64,000 bases of DNA from Salinadaptatus halalkaliphilus (GTDB lineage: Archaea > Halobacteriota > Halobacteria > Halobacteriales > Natrialbaceae), in contig NZ_RBZW01000014.1 in NCBI RefSeq assembly GCF_006543045.1, positions 1 through 64,000 of the forward strand, given 5' to 3'. A model generated the notes under the pieces. It worked only from the letters and a program-made list of their open reading frames with translations. It did not search any database and was not told the DNA's origin. The position numbers and the translations under genes were made by a program. Positions 54,777 to 62,589 of the stretch are shown piece after piece. Position 1 is the first letter of the stretch. Each line of letters starts with the position of its first letter.

Positions 54777-54968
54777 TTACTCGTCGTCTTCGTCGGCGTC
54801 TTTGATCTCCTGTAACTGGCCGAGCAGGTCGTCGGTCGAGGCGTCGGTTTCGACGGAGACCGAACCGTGATGGTCGTGTTCGTGGACGTTGATCGCAGCG
54901 TCTTCGTCGTCGTCATCCGTGCTTTGCTGGTGCTGTTGCTCGGACTCGTCGTAGCTTCCAAAACCCAT
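54777..54968 (-). CDS. Small acidic haloarchaeal protein (DUF5786-like)
   Basis: A 63-residue protein starting MGFGSYDESEQQHQQSTDDD with INVHEHDHHGSVSVETDASTDDLLGQLQEIK. The layout matches, to my recollection, DUF5786 family members. Function unknown. Gene lies between purL and a TrmB-like regulator gene; the 173-bp gap to purL shows nothing else. Confidence 0.75.
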   Translation of the reverse strand: MGFGSYDESEQQHQQSTDDDDEDAAINVHEHDHHGSVSVETDASTDDLLGQLQEIKDADEDDE

Positions 54969-55138
54969 GTCTCAAACAGAGACGACCGGACATATAGCTC
55001 CAGTGGTTTGGTCCCCACTCTGGAGTGTCAGGACACATCACGGTCGTCGTGCAACGGGCGTCGATCGGTGCAGATGATCGCACAGAGCGCACAAAGGTTT
55101 AACCTCGCGCGAGACTTCGTCCTACTGGAGAGGACACT

Positions 55139-55756
55139 ATGTCTCGAGACGATACCGACGAGCACCGGGTGGACGACGGAACCGATCGCTCGCCAGACGA
55201 GTTTGACAGTAGCGAGGAGGTACTCCAATCGGCGACCAGCGACGAGATCGATCAACGCATCGTCGATCTGCTGTCCTGGATCCTCGATACGGAGACGCGA
55301 GCGAAGATTTACGTCTTCCTGCTTGCCAACTCCGCCAGCACGTCCGAGGAGGTCGCGACCGGAACCGGGCTCTACCCGAGTACGGTCCGAGAAGCGCTCG
55401 CGGAACTCCACGAGGAAGACCGCGTCACGCGGGAAAAACGCTCGAGCGACGGTGCCGGGAACAATCCCTACGAGTACACGGCGATCCAGCCGAGCGAACT
55501 CGTCGGGGGCGTCGTCGATCAGGTTCAAGCGGAGTTGAATACGATCTTCGCGCTCGATCGCGTCCTCGATCGTGGCGGCGACACCGACCCGACGTTCGAC
55601 GGCGACATCGAGCCCGTGACGATCACCGTCGACGACACCGATCCGCTCGAGGACGGCGACGCGAGCTTCGACGAGACGGGCGACGAAACGAACGACGGCG
55701 AGGACGGCGAGGACGGCAAGGACGAGGACGAGTTCGATTCGGCCGAGGAGTCTTAG
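55139..55756 (+). CDS. TrmB/ArsR-like winged-helix transcription regulator
   Basis: A 205-residue protein with a central winged helix (ILDTETRAKIYVFLLANSASTSEEVATGTGLYPSTVREALAELHEEDRVTREKR, then NPYEYTAIQPSELV), preceded by a short acidic tail and followed by an extended acidic C-terminus (over 60 residues rich in Asp/Glu). A Shine-Dalgarno-like GGAGAGG sits 7-13 bp before the ATG, suggesting a leadered mRNA, unlike many neighbours. Target genes unknown. Convergent overlap of 3 bp with the M24 gene. Confidence 0.82.
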   Translation: MSRDDTDEHRVDDGTDRSPDEFDSSEEVLQSATSDEIDQRIVDLLSWILDTETRAKIYVFLLANSASTSEEVATGTGLYPSTVREALAELHEEDRVTREKRSSDGAGNNPYEYTAIQPSELVGGVVDQVQAELNTIFALDRVLDRGGDTDPTFDGDIEPVTITVDDTDPLEDGDASFDETGDETNDGEDGEDGKDEDEFDSAEES

Positions 55757-56862
55757 GCGTCGCCGTCGAGTTCGAGCACGTCGGGACGCTCGAGTTCGAG
55801 ATCGCCGTCGAGAGCGGTGACCGTCGATGTCGGCCACCGGTCGGTCGCCGTAAGCACCTCGAGATCATCCGCCGTGACGAGCACCGTGTCCTCACTTTTT
55901 GCGCCGCTGACCGTCGGATTCCACGCGTAGGCCATGGGCTCACACACTGGGGCGTCGTGGCCGGGGTTTGCGATCCACTCTCGACCGGCAAAGCCTGCTG
56001 CACCGCCCTGGTGGTGGTGTTGCCACTCGCCGGCGTGGCCGACGGCGTCGTAGGCGTCCTGAATCGCCGCGAAGACGTCGCCTGCAGTCCCATCGGCGGT
56101 TGCGGCCGCCTGCGTCGCTTCGAGCGCCGTCGTCTCGACGCGGGCAGCGGCTTCGTGACGGTCCTCGAGCCAGGCTGGCAAATTGAACGCGACGGTTCGC
56201 GTACAGCTCGCATGGAGCCCACCTCGCTGAGCCGTTACCGCAACGAGTGCGTACGCACCGAGTGTGGCCTCGGTTGGCGTCCAATGGCGGTACTGCGTTG
56301 CTCGCTCGCTGCCGCCGACGAGAACGACCGGCGCTTCGATGTCGCGCGCCGAGAGGGCGACCCGCAGGGCCGAGGCAACTTCGTGTTCGGTATCGTCGGC
56401 TCGCAGTTCGCGACAGACCGACTCGACGGCGGCGGCAGTCTCGCGGCCGAGGCGCCGGTAGCGGTCGCGATCGGTCTCGGTCAGGGGCTGGCGGACCGTC
56501 GACGGATCGAACGTCTCGAGCCCGGGAACGTCGATATCGGCGGCAGCTCGGTCGGCCGCCTCGACCTGCTCGGCGATACCCGCCTCGAGTGATGTCTCGT
56601 ACCACGGCACCGCCTCTACGGCGACGTTCGCCGACGAGCAGTCGGGGAGTTCCTCGGCGGCGATACGGTCGGCTTCGATGTTGTTCGTGACGACGGTGAC
56701 GGTCGTTCCGTCGTAGCCGACCGCGGCTTCGCCGATATCGCTCTCGCGGTCGACGACGTTCGAACCGCCGGTGAACCAGGCGAAGGTGTTCGGGCGGGCG
56801 AGCCAGATCGAGTCGAGGTCGCGGCTCTCGAGGACCGCCTCGAGGCGCTCGCGTTTGTCCAT
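55753..56862 (-). CDS. M24-fold (Xaa-Pro peptidase-like) protein lacking metal ligands
   Basis: A 369-residue protein of the pita-bread family. The N-terminal domain (LDSIWLARPNTFAWFTGGSNVVDRESDIGE) is creatinase-like. In the catalytic half, the two metal-binding Asp positions appear replaced: the usual DxGxxxxGYHxDxTRTV reads VTAQRGGLHASCTRTV (T210, S219). A His-rich HHHQGGAAG (282-290), Glu308 (CEPMAYAW) and Glu324 (SEDTVLVT) remain. It may therefore be a metal-independent hydrolase or a non-enzymatic member. ATG 56862 is chosen over the longer frame because it aligns with the family start (MDKRERLEAVLESRDLD). Confidence 0.82.
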   Translation of the reverse strand: MDKRERLEAVLESRDLDSIWLARPNTFAWFTGGSNVVDRESDIGEAAVGYDGTTVTVVTNNIEADRIAAEELPDCSSANVAVEAVPWYETSLEAGIAEQVEAADRAAADIDVPGLETFDPSTVRQPLTETDRDRYRRLGRETAAAVESVCRELRADDTEHEVASALRVALSARDIEAPVVLVGGSERATQYRHWTPTEATLGAYALVAVTAQRGGLHASCTRTVAFNLPAWLEDRHEAAARVETTALEATQAAATADGTAGDVFAAIQDAYDAVGHAGEWQHHHQGGAAGFAGREWIANPGHDAPVCEPMAYAWNPTVSGAKSEDTVLVTADDLEVLTATDRWPTSTVTALDGDLELERPDVLELDGDA

Positions 56863-57038
56863 GCCGGGTGCTGGCGTGGCTGGCTCTTGAATGCGACGAA
56901 GCGGGCGCTCTCCGGGCTGTGTCGATTCCCACAACTGCGCTACACGACCGTTTTCGCGCCACTAACAGCGGTTCTAACGATCTGAGAACGACTCGGGCAA
57001 CCTAAATACGGGAGATCCTAACCCTCGAGCGAACGACT

Positions 57039-57899
57039 GTGTCGTCCGACAGCCCCACCTCGAGACTTCGCTCGCTGATCGATCGGTTCGGCTTCCCGCA
57101 CCTGCTCGCGACGACGCTCGTATTGGTCGCCGCGACGATTTTACTCGGCGTCGCGGCGAAGGCGACGGGTTCGGGACTGGCCTGTGAAGCGAACTGGCCC
57201 CAGTGTGATGCCGGCCCCTACAACCTGTTTCCGGCGAATCTGCCGAGTTTCTACGAGTGGTTCCACCGCTTCGTCGCCATGTTTGCCGGCTTCGCGATCA
57301 TCGGCTCGGCGCTTGCGTCCTGGCGAGTACCGGATATCGATACACGTGTCGCCGCACTCGTCGTCGCCGGGATGGTTCTGACGCCGATCCAGGTTATTCT
57401 CGGGCGTGAGACCGTCCTCCAGTACCAGATGGACATCCTCTCGCTACACTTCTGGACGGCCGTGCTCATCTTCGCACTGTTTATCGTCGCGACGATCATG
57501 GTCTGGAAGCCGCGGCTGACCCGAACCCATCTTACCGGTGCACTCGCACTCGGTATCCTCTCCGTGCCGTTTCACGTCGTCTTGAGTCCGTTCGTCCTCA
57601 CCGACATCACCAACTACTCGCCGACCGTCCAGATGACCCAGTACGGCGTCACGCTCGCCCTGCTAACCGCCGTCATCGCCTCGCTGATGATCGGCTACTG
57701 GCGACTCGAGAGTCGACGGACGATCGGCCTGCTCGCGGTCACCTCGGTGCTCGCATTCGTTGCGATTTTCCTCGGCCGACGGACGGTGATGACGCTGAAT
57801 CCAGTGCTCGATGATCTCTATATATTCGTTGCTATCGGACTGTTCGGTGCGTTCGTCGCGAGCCTCGTGCTCACCCGGAGCAACTCCGACCGGATCTGA
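57039..57899 (+). CDS. ctaA: Heme A synthase (COX15/CtaA family)
   Basis: Integral membrane heme A synthase oxidising heme O for cytochrome oxidase, 286 residues with about eight helices. Family hallmarks: ATGSGLACEANWPQC near the first loop, the heme-ligand FYEWFHRFVAM, LGRETVLQYQMDILSLHFWTAVLI with a second His. GTG start 57039, with a TATA-like CCTAAATAC ~30-38 bp upstream. No oxidase subunit genes are nearby. A palindromic element follows after ~65 bp. Confidence 0.92.
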   Translation: MSSDSPTSRLRSLIDRFGFPHLLATTLVLVAATILLGVAAKATGSGLACEANWPQCDAGPYNLFPANLPSFYEWFHRFVAMFAGFAIIGSALASWRVPDIDTRVAALVVAGMVLTPIQVILGRETVLQYQMDILSLHFWTAVLIFALFIVATIMVWKPRLTRTHLTGALALGILSVPFHVVLSPFVLTDITNYSPTVQMTQYGVTLALLTAVIASLMIGYWRLESRRTIGLLAVTSVLAFVAIFLGRRTVMTLNPVLDDLYIFVAIGLFGAFVASLVLTRSNSDRI

Positions 57900-57964
57900 A
57901 CCGCGTTGAGACGGTTCGCAACCGTGATCCGCCCGTCGCGCCGGGATACGACACGAACCGTCTC

Positions 57965-58044
57965 ATACGGATTACTGTACCGATTTACCGGCCCAGCCGC
58001 CGCCCGGGTCGCGGCTGGGCCGGAAATGACTTACAGTAAACCGT
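57965..58044. repeat. Palindromic intergenic element, copy 3
   Basis: Outer motif ATACGGATTACTGTAC (57965-57980), core arm CCGGCCCAGCCGC (57988-58000) pairing perfectly with GCGGCTGGGCCGG (58011-58023), and right outer arm TTACAGTAAACCGT (58031-58044). It lies between ctaA and the convergent membrane hydrolase, touching the latter's stop codon. It shares outer arms but not core sequence with copies 1 and 2. Confidence 0.75.
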
Positions 58045-58045
58045 C

Positions 58046-58537
58046 TCAGAGAACCGTCGTCACGGCGGCACCGACGGCGACGCAACTGGCCACACCGAGT
58101 GCCAGCAGAACGTAGTTCGCGATCGGGTTGGCGGCACGGGTCACCTCGAGCGAGTAGTGGCTCCCCCGGACCGGCCAGAACGGACGGATCCCCATCGGCG
58201 TCAGCGCGTCCGCGAGGAGATGCGAGCCGATCGCGAGCACTCCGACGAGAAACGCGAACGCGATCACGAACCCCTCGAGCGCCAGTGGCGCTGCATCGAT
58301 CAGTATCGCCGCGGCGCTGGCGACGGCGGCGCCGACGAGCAGCGCGAACCCGACGGTGTGGGTCGCCCCCCGGTGAGAGATTCCCGGGAGTCGGTGATCG
58401 ATATCGGGGAGCGTCGACAGCGAGACGCAGACGACACCGCCGACGACGGCGAGCCACTCGGCGCCGAGGACGGCGACGACACCGCCGAGTGGAGCGTAGA
58501 CGAGGAGGGCAGCCCCGTAGTGGCCGAGCTGGTACAT
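58046..58537 (-). CDS. Membrane-bound metal-dependent hydrolase (YdjM/DUF457-like)
   Basis: A 163-residue, about four-helix membrane protein: MYQLGHYGAALLVYAPLGGV start, SLSTLPDIDHRLPGISHRGATHTVGFALLVG (the conserved PDxDH and HRGxTH metal pattern), and GSHLLADALTPMGIRPFWPV. The DIDH..HRG.TH..HLLAD pattern is typical of this family. The frame extends upstream to 58663, but I start at ATG 58537 because the family begins there and the upstream part would overlap the nikR region. Divergent from nikR with ~110 bp between starts. Confidence 0.8.
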   Translation of the reverse strand: MYQLGHYGAALLVYAPLGGVVAVLGAEWLAVVGGVVCVSLSTLPDIDHRLPGISHRGATHTVGFALLVGAAVASAAAILIDAAPLALEGFVIAFAFLVGVLAIGSHLLADALTPMGIRPFWPVRGSHYSLEVTRAANPIANYVLLALGVASCVAVGAAVTTVL

Positions 58538-58646
58538 CTGGCTCGAGAGAAAACAGAGCGCAACCAAAGGCGTTTGGATGCCACCCGCCAGCGCTCGAGC
58601 GACCCCGATCGCCGGAGCTTTTTCCTCGTCGATCGAACGCACTCGT

Positions 58647-59042
58647 ATGCGGACCAGCCTCAACGTGCCCGAGGAGATGCTCGAGGAGTTCGACCGGACC
58701 TGGCAGGCCGAAGGCCTCGAGTCGCGCTCGCGCGCCCTTCGGGAGGCGATTCAGGAGTATGTCGAATCCCATCATCGACTCGAGGAAGCACGCGGGACTG
58801 TCGCGGCGACCGTCGTCTTCGATTACGTTCACGAAGCGATCATCGAAGACCTCCACGAGATCCAACACGAGTTCCAGGCCGAAATCGATACGACCTGTCA
58901 CGTCCACCACGGCGAGTGGTGTCTCGAGGCGGTGTTCTGTCACGGCTCGGCGGCCCAGATTCGGTCGCTCGTCTATCGGTTGAAAGATTTCGACGCCGTC
59001 GGCCAAGTCTCCGTAACACTGTTGCGCTCGGAGGAGCACTAA
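58647..59042 (+). CDS. nikR: Nickel-responsive regulator NikR (ribbon-helix-helix)
   Basis: A 131-residue NikR. Residues 1-45 form the ribbon-helix-helix DNA-binding domain (MRTSLNVPEEMLEEFDRTWQAEGLESRSRALREAIQEYV). The C-terminal ACT-like domain carries the nickel ligands in CHVHHGEWCLEAVFCHG (His, His and Cys in the known spacing, plus a more N-terminal His in HEIQHEF). It should repress nickel uptake when nickel is present. No nickel importer is adjacent; the ABC operon at 38446-44070 is a possible target, untested. ATG 58647 chosen because it matches the family N-terminus. Confidence 0.92.
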   Translation: MRTSLNVPEEMLEEFDRTWQAEGLESRSRALREAIQEYVESHHRLEEARGTVAATVVFDYVHEAIIEDLHEIQHEFQAEIDTTCHVHHGEWCLEAVFCHGSAAQIRSLVYRLKDFDAVGQVSVTLLRSEEH

Positions 59043-59105
59043 CCGTACGGAACCCACGCGACGCGTACCGGGAGCGTTTTTTCCCTCGGACGCGTCGGTA
59101 CTGGC

Positions 59106-59738
59106 GTGCAAAACGTCACCGACAGGACGAGCAATCCGTTCGGTTTCAGGCCGCCGTTCGATCGGACCGGATCCGACGAACGGACGGCCGTCTTCGGCTA
59201 CGGTGATGCCAACGCGGATTTCCACGTTATCGGCGACCATCCCGGCGTCCACGGCGGCCGCCGAACCGGGGTCCCCTTCACCGAAACCGAAAGCGGTCGC
59301 GCTATCCAGGACGTGCTTCGCGAGGGAGGGTTTAGCGCCGGTTCCATGGACGAGCCGTCCCTCGAGAACTGTTTTCTGAGCTACGTCCACATGAACTGTT
59401 TGCCGGACGGTCACGAGCCGACCACGGACGACTACGCCACGCTCGAGCGGTTTTTCGACGCGGAACTGCGGGCGATCAACGCTCACATTCTGCTGGCGGT
59501 CGGCGATCGAGCAACCGACCACGTACTCCGGGAGTACACCACCCAACGCGGCCGACTCGAGTTAGACATGGCGAAGCTCCACGCTCGCGATATCCGCGGC
59601 CGCGGCTTTCTGGTCGTGCCGATCCGCGATCCTCGCGAGTGGACCGACGGCGACCGAGACGCGATCGGCTCGGCGCTCGAGGCGATCCTCGGTCGGGATT
59701 ACAGGCAGACGAAGGGTGTCGCGACGACGGTCGGGTAG
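59106..59738 (+). CDS. Uracil-DNA-glycosylase-family protein
   Basis: A 210-residue member of the UDG superfamily. Seen: YGDANADFHVIGDHPGVHGG (motif 1 like GExPG, with Asp in place of Glu), ENCFLSYVHMNCLPDGHEPT, and the C-terminal VVPIRDPREW region. The start is GTG 59106, giving MQNVTDRTSNPFGFRPPFD. It probably removes uracil or other deaminated bases, but the altered motif 1 leaves the exact substrate open. It is followed after 5 bp by the convergent DnaJ-membrane gene. Confidence 0.78.
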   Translation: MQNVTDRTSNPFGFRPPFDRTGSDERTAVFGYGDANADFHVIGDHPGVHGGRRTGVPFTETESGRAIQDVLREGGFSAGSMDEPSLENCFLSYVHMNCLPDGHEPTTDDYATLERFFDAELRAINAHILLAVGDRATDHVLREYTTQRGRLELDMAKLHARDIRGRGFLVVPIRDPREWTDGDRDAIGSALEAILGRDYRQTKGVATTVG

Positions 59739-59743
59739 AAACG

Positions 59744-61132
59744 CTACCGGCCGAGATGTTTTCTGATCGTCGCTCGCAGCGGCAGCCAGAGCCCGCCGAC
59801 GAGCGGACAGGCGACGAACGCGCCCAACTCGAGTGGCAACGACGTGATGCCGCCGGCCAGGGCCCCGAGCCCGACGATCGGTGCGAGGACGGGGACGACG
59901 TAGAGATAGGTGGGAGTCCAGCCGGGCCGTCGGCGCGTGTGATGGACGACGATGCCAAACAGCAACGGCAACAGGACCGTGCCGGCGAGCAACGGACCGC
60001 CGTAGAGCCCCGTCGACAGCGCCAGTGCCAGCGCGAGGACGATCGTCTCGTCCATCGTAATCGGTCCCCACGGATCGGATCGAATGGCGAGTCGTGAGCC
60101 GCCGATCGCCACGACGGTGAGGCCGACGATCCCCGCTAACAGCCCGTACCACTGGGTCGGTGGGAGCGACGGCGCAATCGGTTCGACGGCCGTCACGAAC
60201 GCGAGTGGCGTCTCGAGGCCGTACCGACCGCTCGAAAGCGTTTCCCAGACGGCCGTCGGCGCGAGGCCACCTGCCCGTAGGTCAGCCCACAGCGTCTCGA
60301 GGGCCGTTTCGTTCGCTCCCGCGTAGTGAGCGACGCCGGCGAGATACACGACCAACGAACACCACAACAAGGGCATCGCGACGTTTCGCCGACGCCACCA
60401 GCGAACGACACTGTTGTCAGCACGCGCCGGCTCGCTGGGAGTCGTTGTCCGGGTACTCGAGCGTGTGCCCGTCGACCCGGCCGTCGCGCTCGAACGTCCC
60501 GTTGCCGTCCCACCGGTGGCGCGTGACGCCGTCGACTCCCCCGTTGTGGCCGTTTCTCGGTTGGTTTTGGTCGTGTGTGTCGTCGTCGTGGCGGTCGACT
60601 GCGTCGTTGAGCCAGCCGAGTCGGCACTCGTCGACGACTCGCTCGTTCGATCGGTCGTCGATCGGTCCGTCGTCGATCGCGTTCGTGCTCGGTCACTCCT
60701 GCTCGAGTCGCCCGCGTGAGCGCCCGTCGTCCCGGACGACATCTGCGAGTCGCTACCGGTGGCCGTCCCGGTCTTCTCGCCAGCGGTTGCGCCGCGGCCG
60801 GTTTCCGATGGATTGTCGTCGGCGGCGGCCGGCGATTCGGTGACCGAACGCTCCGAATCGTCGACCCGGCTCGCCCAGACGTCGGGCGACGGGATGCCGC
60901 TGGTCCGTTTCGCGACGTAGGTTTCGTGGCCGAGTCGGTCGTAGGCCCGCCGCTCGACCGGATCACCGAGGATTTCGTTTGCCTTCGTGAGTGCCGTAAA
61001 CTGGGCCTGTGCCCGATCGTCGTCGTTGACGTCGGGGTGATAGTCCCGGACCTTCTCGCGATAGGCCGACGTAATCTCGTCCTGTGAGGCGTCGGGCGAC
61101 ACGTCGAGAAGATCGTAGAAATCCTCAGTCAT
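59744..61132 (-). CDS. J-domain protein with Ser/Thr-rich linker and membrane helices
   Basis: A 462-residue protein. Residues 1-70 are a canonical J domain (MTEDFYDLLDVSPDASQDEI, YREKVRDYHPDVNDDD with HPD motif, RAYDRLGH). Residues ~95-235 are a low-complexity Ser/Thr/Gly/Asp linker. From ~240 there are several hydrophobic helices (NVAMPLLWCSLVVYLAGVAHYA, PTQWYGLLAGIVGLTVVAIGG, TIVLALALALSTGLYGGPLLAGTVLLPLLFGIVVHH). It would recruit DnaK to the membrane; no Hsp70 gene lies nearby. Partner or substrate unknown. Confidence 0.85.
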   Translation of the reverse strand: MTEDFYDLLDVSPDASQDEITSAYREKVRDYHPDVNDDDRAQAQFTALTKANEILGDPVERRAYDRLGHETYVAKRTSGIPSPDVWASRVDDSERSVTESPAAADDNPSETGRGATAGEKTGTATGSDSQMSSGTTGAHAGDSSRSDRARTRSTTDRSTTDRTSESSTSADSAGSTTQSTATTTTHTTKTNRETATTGESTASRATGGTATGRSSATAGSTGTRSSTRTTTPSEPARADNSVVRWWRRRNVAMPLLWCSLVVYLAGVAHYAGANETALETLWADLRAGGLAPTAVWETLSSGRYGLETPLAFVTAVEPIAPSLPPTQWYGLLAGIVGLTVVAIGGSRLAIRSDPWGPITMDETIVLALALALSTGLYGGPLLAGTVLLPLLFGIVVHHTRRRPGWTPTYLYVVPVLAPIVGLGALAGGITSLPLELGAFVACPLVGGLWLPLRATIRKHLGR

Positions 61133-61225
61133 GGGTAGGGGGATATCGTCGTCTGCTCCGGAGTTACGAACGAACGATCATAATTCCGACGTTCTTCTGG
61201 GATCACCGGTCGGCGATGAAGTCGG

Positions 61226-62488
61226 TCACGAAAAGTCCGCCAACGACGATTGGCCGTGCGGTGGCTCCGGCTCGTCGATACTCTCTTTCGCCACTGCCGA
61301 TTCCGCGGTGGTGTCGACTCGCTCGCCCTCCCAACTGTCTAAACTCGCCTGATCCGCGGCTGCGAACTCGAGGTTGGCGACGCGGACGCCGAGTTTGCGG
61401 ACGGGAACGTCGTCGAACTCGGTACACAGTTCGCGAGCGATCTCCGCGACGAGATCGGGTTCGTCGACCGGGCCCGACAGCGACCGTTCGCGGGTGTTGA
61501 CGTCGTATGGCGGCGTGACGGCTTTGACGCCGATCGTTCGGTACAACGCGCCTTCTCGTTGCGCTCGGTCGGCGACCGCTTCCGCGAGGGCCTCGATTTG
61601 GTCGTACTTCGGCTCCGGATCGGCCACCGGCTCGGCGAAAGCCGACTCCCTCGAGAAGCTCTTTGGCTCGCCTTTCGGCTCGACCCGCCGGTCGTCCTCG
61701 CCGCGGGCGCGGTCGTACAGCTCACGGCCCCGCTCGCCGAAGCGCTCGACCAGCGGCTCGGGATCGGCTGTGGCGACGTCGCCCGCCGTCTCGAGGCCCA
61801 TCTCCCGAAGTTCCCGTGCTGTCACCGGGCCGACGCCGTGAAGGAGATCGACCGCGAGCGGGGCCAGAAACTCCCGCGTCTCGTCGGGTCTGACCACCGT
61901 GAGCCCATCGGGTTTTTCGAAGTCACTCGCGATTTTGGCCGTCGACATCGAGGCGGCGACGCCGACGCTGACGGTGACGCCGACCTCCCGGCGGATGCGA
62001 TCTTTGATGTGGCGTGCGAAGCCGTCGGCGACGTTCCAGGCGGTTCGCTCGGTGACGTCGAGATAGGCTTCGTCGATGCTTACCTCGCGGACGACATCGG
62101 CACAGTCATGGAGGATCTCCCGGACCTCGGCGGCGATCGATTCGTAGTAGTCCATATCGACCGGACGGTAGTAGCCGGTTTCCGCCCGGGAGAGATCGGA
62201 TTCGTCGCCCTCGTCCAGGGCGGCCCGCCGCGGCAGGGCCTCGAGCGCGCTCGAGATGGCATCGGCGCTCTCGACGCCGAACTCGCGGGCCTCGTAACTG
62301 GCAGTCGCGACTGCGCCGATCGTTTCACCGGGCTCGTATCCCATGCCGACGACGACGGGTTCGCCACGGAGTTCCGGTTCGCGAAGGCGCTCGCAGCCGG
62401 CGTAGAAACAGTCGGCGTCGACGTGACAGACGATGCGATCCTCGTCGTCGCCGTCTTCGACACCCGGTAACCGTGGCCCGTCGGACAT
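61226..62488 (-). CDS. dinB: DNA polymerase IV (Y family, DinB)
   Basis: A 420-residue translesion polymerase. Palm residues and motifs: VCHVDADCFYAGCERLREPEL (catalytic Asp, steric-gate region), SIDEAYLDVT (second catalytic acidic pair), HhH segment LLHGVGPVTARELREMGLETAGDVA, and a little-finger domain. The C-terminus EPPHGQSSLADFS fits a PCNA-binding PIP box (QSSLADFS). Start ATG 62488 (MSDGPRLPGVEDGDDED). No SOS-type operator would be expected in archaea. The divergent lipoprotein gene begins about 100 bp away. Confidence 0.95.
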   Translation of the reverse strand: MSDGPRLPGVEDGDDEDRIVCHVDADCFYAGCERLREPELRGEPVVVGMGYEPGETIGAVATASYEAREFGVESADAISSALEALPRRAALDEGDESDLSRAETGYYRPVDMDYYESIAAEVREILHDCADVVREVSIDEAYLDVTERTAWNVADGFARHIKDRIRREVGVTVSVGVAASMSTAKIASDFEKPDGLTVVRPDETREFLAPLAVDLLHGVGPVTARELREMGLETAGDVATADPEPLVERFGERGRELYDRARGEDDRRVEPKGEPKSFSRESAFAEPVADPEPKYDQIEALAEAVADRAQREGALYRTIGVKAVTPPYDVNTRERSLSGPVDEPDLVAEIARELCTEFDDVPVRKLGVRVANLEFAAADQASLDSWEGERVDTTAESAVAKESIDEPEPPHGQSSLADFS

Positions 62489-62556
62489 GCGCGTACTGAG
62501 CGGTTCGTCCGAACCGTAGTGAACCTTGGGTCATGCGACCGGTTCGGTCGACGAAC

Positions 62557-62568
62557 AGGCTTATTACA
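62557..62568 (+). promoter_or_regulatory. TATA-like element of the terminal lipoprotein gene
   Basis: GGCTTATTACAC centred ~28 bp upstream of ATG 62590; the spacing supports that start and a leaderless mRNA. Confidence 0.5.
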
Positions 62569-62589
62569 CAGTCGTCTCATGCAGAATGT

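Noticed and set aside
57972-59546. 524-codon minus-strand frame across 58-59.5 kb
   Set aside because: It changes composition through real genes on both strands; NikR and the hydrolase account for the region.
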